Shown: piece by piece, positions 5,108 to 8,816 of the stretch
How positions within the stretch are numbered: the first letter of the stretch is position 1
Layout: every line of letters starts with the position of its first letter
Assembly: GCA_934513685.1 (NCBI GenBank)
Contig: CAKSWY010000040.1
Coordinates: 1-8,816, forward strand
Source: an uncultured Oscillospiraceae bacterium
Lineage (GTDB): Bacteria; Bacillota; Clostridia; Oscillospirales; Ruminococcaceae
Length of the DNA: 8,816 bases
Direction of reading: 5' to 3'
Translations under genes and position numbers: made by a program
The notes under the pieces: generated by a model
Told to the model about the DNA's origin: nothing
Databases searched by the model: none
Seen by the model: only the letters and a program-made list of their open reading frames with translations

Positions 5108-6973
5108 TTACCGCCGGAAGGGGGCAGCCAGCGCCTTCACCATCTCACGCCGCTTGGTGTACTTGGGCAGCACTGCGTTCACCGCCGGCATCAGCAGCTT
5201 TTTCAGCACATCCTTGGCCCGGGCCTTGAACGGGCGGGGCTGCACCTCCCGGGCGCTCTGCCGGGCCAGGCGCTGCATCAGCTCCTCGTAGTAATCGCTC
5301 TGGCGGGCATAGTGCCAGAACTCCTCTGCATAGTCGGAATCCGGCTGCTGCCAGGGCTTATCCGGCCCGGCGTAGTGGATGATCTTCGGGGCGGCGTGGG
5401 CCGCCAGATACTCATCCCGCAGATACTTGGGTGCCCGGCTCACAATGTCCGAAATGCGGATGTACTGCCAGTCGGTCATCACATTCCAGGCCATGTCCAC
5501 CGCCTTGTACCGGCCCTGGGCCAGATAGTTCAGCACGTCCTGATCCAGCAGCTCCCACTTGTTGGAGGCCGCAAATTCCAGCATACCGGCGCTGGTGTAC
5601 TGCTTGCGGAACTCAGCCAGGTTGAACAGGATGACCCCCGCCTGGAAGTACTCGTAGGGCTTTTCGATCTTCAGCTCCTGGTCCATGTAGACCTTTTTGT
5701 GCTCCTCATATCCGTTGTACAGGCCCGCGGTGTCCGCATCGTGGCAGGCCGCCAGCAGGCAGCCCTCCACATCGGTGTCATACAGCAGGGCCGGGTCGGC
5801 CTTCACGATCACGTCGCAGTCCAGATACAGCACCTTGTCGTAGTCCGGCAGCAGCTCGGGCATCAGCAGGCGGAAGTAGGTCTCCAGCGCAAAGTGCGCC
5901 CGCAGGAACAGGTGTTCAAACTGCTTGCCGAAGCGGGACACATCGAAAAAGCGCAGGGACACGTTTTCGCAGCCCGCAAACACCGCCCGCAGCCGCCGCT
6001 GGGTCTGGGGCCGGATGTCCCGGTGCATCACCAGCAGGTCGTAGTTGTGCTGCGGGGTGAACTGCTCCTTCATGGAGTGCAGCAGCGCCGACACATAGGG
6101 CGCGTAGTAATCGTTGGCCGAAAGGGCAATGGCCACGTTGTTTTTGGCAAAAGCCGGCTTCGGCTTCACCAGCGGGTCGGTGTTCAAAAAGGCTACGGTG
6201 GGGGCCTGCTTGATCACCAGATCCTTTTTCTGATCCTGCAAATACAGGCAGTAGATGTTCAGCAGCCGCTCGGCCAGGTGGCCCGGCGTGCGCAGGGCCT
6301 CCACCGAATAGTCGGCCATGTCCGCCCGCTTCATGAATTCATCCAGAATGTCAAACAGCCAGGCGCAGTAGGGCTCGAACAGCTCCTTCTTCATGATGTA
6401 CATATTGTTGAAGAAGGTGGTGTGGCCGCTCAGGTACCGCTGGGCGTAGGGCACGAATTCCGGATACTTCTCCTTGAGGATGTCCATCATCCGGTCCAGG
6501 TCCTCCCCGTGCAGGTTGCGCCCGGCCTGGTACTGTTCCACCATGTTTTTGCCCATGTGGGGCATCTGGGTGATGTTCTTCTGCTCCGGCAGAACCAGAT
6601 CCGCCCCTTCCACAAAGGCGCGGATGGATTCCTCGCTCAGGCCGTATTTCTCCTCGATCTGCCCGTCAAAAAAAGGCTCGGTCAGGTTGCCCCAGCTGTC
6701 GCGGCTGCCCGGCGCACCTGCAAAGGAGAGATAACGCCGGTAGTGGAAAAAGCCATAATAATCGCAGTCCAGGTTTTTCCAGGCCCAGTACTGGGCGGTC
6801 AGCTCGCAGTACATGGGGTTGAGCGCAGAAATGTTTTCGCCCTCATCGTCGTGCAGCATATCCGGCAGACGCACCGCCGCCTTGGCGGCCCCCACCTGAA
6901 TGGGCTGCAGAATGTCGCTGCAAAGAAAATCCGTGGGCTTGTGGCACGCAATTAAAATTTTGATGCTTTTCAT
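5108..6973 (-). CDS. Two-domain glycosyltransferase (DUF4422 + GT8)
   Basis: The 621-residue protein joins two sugar-transfer domains. Residues about 3-260 are a DUF4422 domain, with ILIACHKPTDF at the start and the hallmark YGFFHYRRYLSF (73-84). Residues about 278-545 are a family 8 glycosyltransferase: NVAIALSANDYYAPY opens the nucleotide-sugar fold, LDCD (384-387) is the metal-binding DxD, and HYAGPDKPW (533-541) is the conserved GT8 C-terminal motif. A basic tail of about 70 residues follows. No signal peptide or membrane helix is seen, so it should act at the cytosolic face of the membrane. It begins 34 bases after the ATPase stop codon and ends the glycan cluster, suggesting it modifies the polymer the exporter carries. 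The ribosome site is weak (GGTGA about 10 bases upstream), so translation may depend on coupling. Donor and acceptor sugars cannot be read from sequence. Confidence 0.93.
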   Translation of the reverse strand: MKSIKILIACHKPTDFLCSDILQPIQVGAAKAAVRLPDMLHDDEGENISALNPMYCELTAQYWAWKNLDCDYYGFFHYRRYLSFAGAPGSRDSWGNLTEPFFDGQIEEKYGLSEESIRAFVEGADLVLPEQKNITQMPHMGKNMVEQYQAGRNLHGEDLDRMMDILKEKYPEFVPYAQRYLSGHTTFFNNMYIMKKELFEPYCAWLFDILDEFMKRADMADYSVEALRTPGHLAERLLNIYCLYLQDQKKDLVIKQAPTVAFLNTDPLVKPKPAFAKNNVAIALSANDYYAPYVSALLHSMKEQFTPQHNYDLLVMHRDIRPQTQRRLRAVFAGCENVSLRFFDVSRFGKQFEHLFLRAHFALETYFRLLMPELLPDYDKVLYLDCDVIVKADPALLYDTDVEGCLLAACHDADTAGLYNGYEEHKKVYMDQELKIEKPYEYFQAGVILFNLAEFRKQYTSAGMLEFAASNKWELLDQDVLNYLAQGRYKAVDMAWNVMTDWQYIRISDIVSRAPKYLRDEYLAAHAAPKIIHYAGPDKPWQQPDSDYAEEFWHYARQSDYYEELMQRLARQSAREVQPRPFKARAKDVLKKLLMPAVNAVLPKYTKRREMVKALAAPFRR

Positions 6974-7007
6974 GTTGTCTGTTTCACCGCTTTCGGCCTG
7001 CCGCGGG

Positions 7008-7751
7008 TCAGGACTGTTCCATCATGGCGGCGTACTTGTCGTACACCACATCGGCGGGGCCGTCCTCCATCACCACGCCGTGGTTCAGCCAGATGGCCCG
7101 GCTGCACAGCTCCTTCACCTGGTCGCCGTTGTGGCTGACGAACAGCAGGGTGGTGCCGCCTTCCAGCAGCTCGCGCATCTTGGCCTTGCACTTTTCCTGG
7201 AACTTGAAGTCGCCCACGGCCAGAATCTCGTCCACCACCAGAATGTCCGCCCGCACCACCGTGGCAATGGCAAAGCCCAGGCGGGAGATCATGCCGGAGG
7301 AGTAGTTCTTCACGGGCACGTCCACAAACTCCTGCAGCTCCGAAAATTCGACGATCTCGTCAAAATGCTGGTTCATGAACGCCCGGTCCATGCCCATCAC
7401 CGCGCCGTTCAGGTAGATGTTCTCCCGGGCGGTCAGATCCATGTCAAAGCCGGCGCCCAGCTCGATGAGGGGGGCAATGCTGCCGCGCACCGTCACCTGC
7501 CCCTTAGAGGGGTACATCACGCCCGCGATCACCTTGAGCATGGTGCTTTTGCCGCTGCCGTTTTTGCCGATGAGGGCCACGGCCTCGCCGGGCTGGATGC
7601 TGAACGAAACGTTTTTCAGTGCAAAGAATTCATCAAAGTGCAGCTGGCCGCGCATCAGCTTCAGGCAGTACTCCTTGATGGTGTCGGTTTTCTCCTTGGC
7701 CAGGTTGAACCGCATGGTCACATTATTTACTTCAACGATCGGTGTTGCCAT
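7008..7751 (-). CDS. Polysaccharide/teichoic acid ABC exporter, ATP-binding subunit (Wzt/TagH type)
   Basis: This ATPase powers export of a lipid-linked glycan through the permease encoded just upstream. The 247 residues carry Walker A GKNGSGKST (62-70), the YSSGM signature (150-154), Walker B ILVVDE (170-175) and the H-loop His207. GFDMDLTARENIYLNG (about 101-116) and the insertion NLAKEKTDTIKEY before the Walker A are typical of the Wzt/TagH/RfbB subfamily rather than drug or nutrient ABC proteins. It ends soon after the nucleotide-binding domain, so it lacks the C-terminal carbohydrate-binding domain of some Wzt proteins. The start at 7751 is chosen over a longer in-frame opening (to 7943) because MATPIVEVNNV is the normal family start and AGGAG lies seven bases upstream; the extension would overlap the permease gene. 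The permease stop is 11 bases upstream. Confidence 0.95.
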   Translation of the reverse strand: MATPIVEVNNVTMRFNLAKEKTDTIKEYCLKLMRGQLHFDEFFALKNVSFSIQPGEAVALIGKNGSGKSTMLKVIAGVMYPSKGQVTVRGSIAPLIELGAGFDMDLTARENIYLNGAVMGMDRAFMNQHFDEIVEFSELQEFVDVPVKNYSSGMISRLGFAIATVVRADILVVDEILAVGDFKFQEKCKAKMRELLEGGTTLLFVSHNGDQVKELCSRAIWLNHGVVMEDGPADVVYDKYAAMMEQS

Positions 7752-7762
7752 ATTCTCGCTCC

Positions 7763-8554
7763 TCACAAATACAGGATGAAGTTGCGCTGCAGCTTGCGGA
7801 ATACCGCCAGGCCCACCGCCAGGGCCACGCCGCTGCACAACAGGCAGATGCACCAGCTTTTTGCGGTGGGAAGCGAGCCATACAGCACCAGCTGGCGGAA
7901 GTTGTCCAGATAATAATACATGGGGTTCAGCTTCAGCACCCACGCCACCTCATCCGGCAGAGCAGACACCGGGTAGAACACCGGGGTGACGTACATCCAG
8001 GCCAGGGTGACCACGCCGTACAGGTGGGTCACATCCCGGAAGTACACCGACAGGGAGGACAGCACCATGCTCACGCCCATGGAGAACACCAGCAGCAGAA
8101 CCAGCGGCAGCGGGAACAGAAGCAGCTGCCAGTGCAGCGGCGCGCGAGTGACCAGCATCACGATGAGGATGGCCCCCAGGCTGAAGCTCATGGTCACAAA
8201 GCTGGAGAACACCCGGGACATGGGGAAAATGAACTTGGGAATGTACACCTTTTTGATGAGCGACCCGTTCTGCAGCACCGAGTACATGGCCATGTTGGTG
8301 CTCTCGTTGAAAAAGCTCCACAGCGTCTGGCCGCAAATCAGGTACAGGGGATAGTTCTCGATGTCGTAGCGGAAAATGTACGAGAACACAAAGGACATAA
8401 CCGCCATCATCAGCAGCGGGTTCAGCAGGCTCCACAGATAGCCCAGGAAGCTGCGGCGGTATTTGACCTTCAGGTCCCGCACCACCAGTTCATACAGCAG
8501 CGGGCGGTATTTTTGCAGGTGCTGCCACGCGGGCATTTCCTTCCAGTTCGTCAT
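7763..8554 (-). CDS. Polysaccharide/teichoic acid ABC exporter, permease subunit (Wzm/TagG type)
   Basis: This is the membrane half of the glycan exporter. The 263-residue protein has the ABC-2 type layout. An amphipathic cytoplasmic N-terminus contains LVVRDLKVKYRRSFLGYLWSLLNP (about residues 22-45), the conserved leader of the Wzm/TagG family. It is followed by about six hydrophobic segments, with SVYFRDVTHLYG in the middle and LNPMYYYLDNFRQ near the C-terminus, both typical of polysaccharide exporters. AGGAG about 10 bases before the ATG supports the start. It is followed 11 bases on by its ATPase gene, and preceded by the repeat-protein gene, whose stop is about 70 bases away with no obvious terminator. 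The exported polymer is unknown; in a Gram-positive cell a wall teichoic acid or rhamnan-like glycan is likely. Confidence 0.95.
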   Translation of the reverse strand: MTNWKEMPAWQHLQKYRPLLYELVVRDLKVKYRRSFLGYLWSLLNPLLMMAVMSFVFSYIFRYDIENYPLYLICGQTLWSFFNESTNMAMYSVLQNGSLIKKVYIPKFIFPMSRVFSSFVTMSFSLGAILIVMLVTRAPLHWQLLLFPLPLVLLLVFSMGVSMVLSSLSVYFRDVTHLYGVVTLAWMYVTPVFYPVSALPDEVAWVLKLNPMYYYLDNFRQLVLYGSLPTAKSWCICLLCSGVALAVGLAVFRKLQRNFILYL

Positions 8555-8625
8555 AGTTTCTTATCTCCTATTTTTCGGTTGTTCCGGTACAGGCCGTGCT
8601 GCATCCAGCCGGGGCCTTCGCCCGT

Positions 8626-8816
8626 TCAAACGCCTTTGAGGCCAGCCTGTTTGCCCTCGTTGATGTAATGGAGGTAGTAGGGCTTCAGGTCGTTGCCCCA
8701 GCGCTTACGCAGGTCGTCGTAGCGGGCGCGGTAGGTGTACACGTTGAACTCCTCGCTGCCCTGGCGGCCTTCAGCCATACCGTACTCCACAAAGTGCTGG
8801 ATGGCCATGTAGTCGT
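8626..8816 (-). CDS. C-terminal end of a surface-type repeat protein (partial)
   Basis: Only the last 63 residues are in the window; the gene continues past the right edge. The visible part holds about one and a half copies of a repeat widespread in clostridial secreted proteins. HFVEYGMAEGRQGSEEFNV ends one unit, and YRARYDDLRKRWGNDLKPYYLHYINEGKQ is the next, matching the general pattern Y...Y.DL...(F/W)GND...(Y/H)..H(Y/F)...G...GR. Such repeats usually occur in several copies in extracellular or wall-attached proteins and lack a known enzyme activity. The gene lies about 70 bases upstream of the exporter permease on the same strand with no clear terminator between, so it may belong to the glycan cluster. 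Its N-terminal part, which would define its function (enzyme, transferase or adhesin), is not visible. Confidence 0.75.
   Translation of the reverse strand, partial: DYMAIQHFVEYGMAEGRQGSEEFNVYTYRARYDDLRKRWGNDLKPYYLHYINEGKQAGLKGV

Noticed and set aside
5312..6955. Long plus-strand open frame (547 codons)
   Set aside because: It lies wholly opposite the glycosyltransferase gene, whose motifs are unmistakable; the composition is that of an antisense shadow.
7752..7943. N-terminal extension of the ATPase frame
   Set aside because: The extension overlaps the permease gene and is not family-like; the ATG at 7751 has a good ribosome site and the normal family start.
8551..8604. 17-residue minus-strand mini-frame whose TGA overlaps the permease ATG
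   Set aside because: The ATGA overlap would suit translational coupling, but no ribosome site precedes its ATG and such short frames are expected by chance.
7742..8668. Plus-strand open frame (308 codons) opposite the permease
   Set aside because: Gln/His-rich translation antisense to a clear six-helix permease; no ribosome site or domain.

Overview
The window looks like chromosome of a GC-rich, Gram-positive gut Firmicute, probably Oscillospiraceae/Ruminococcaceae (a Faecalibacterium, Gemmiger or Subdoligranulum-like organism). This is inferred from strong AGGAGG ribosome sites, TATAAT promoters, GC-rich codon use, a DtxR-type iron box and a TagGH-like wall-glycan exporter; no rRNA is present to confirm it.

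Layout. (1) 1-371: a visibly less GC-rich stretch with no intact gene, only a broken zinc-ribbon-like reading frame; probably a decayed mobile-element or deletion scar. (2) 372-722 (-): remnant of an AraC-family regulator that keeps its start and ribosome site but has lost the middle of the protein and most of its helix-turn-helix region. A perfect palindrome resembling a DtxR/IdeR-type box lies upstream at 804-819. (3) 833-935: two hairpins, one a good terminator, closing the next unit. (4) 953-3886 (-): a two-gene unit, a patatin-like lipid acyl hydrolase followed by a PTS enzyme I-like protein. The enzyme I keeps its phospho-histidine and PEP-binding residues but has serine where the catalytic cysteine is normally found. 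(5) 3887-4188: an intergenic region with two divergent promoters. (6) 4189-4998 (+): a small mechanosensitive channel (MscS) with tandem terminator hairpins. (7) 5108-8816 (-): a cell-surface glycan cluster read right to left. It comprises the C-terminal end of a repeat protein, a polysaccharide ABC permease, its ATPase, and a two-domain DUF4422-GT8 glycosyltransferase.

How the genes work together. In the last cluster the permease and ATPase form an exporter for an undecaprenyl-linked glycan or teichoic-acid-like polymer, the glycosyltransferase probably adds sugars to it, and the repeat protein may act at the surface. Its promoter lies beyond the right edge. The patatin/enzyme I pair has no HPr or EII partner in view, so its role in sugar transport or regulation is open. 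No complete novel defence or mobile system is visible. The most unusual points are the enzyme I active-site substitution and the iron-box/AraC relic next to the low-GC scar.
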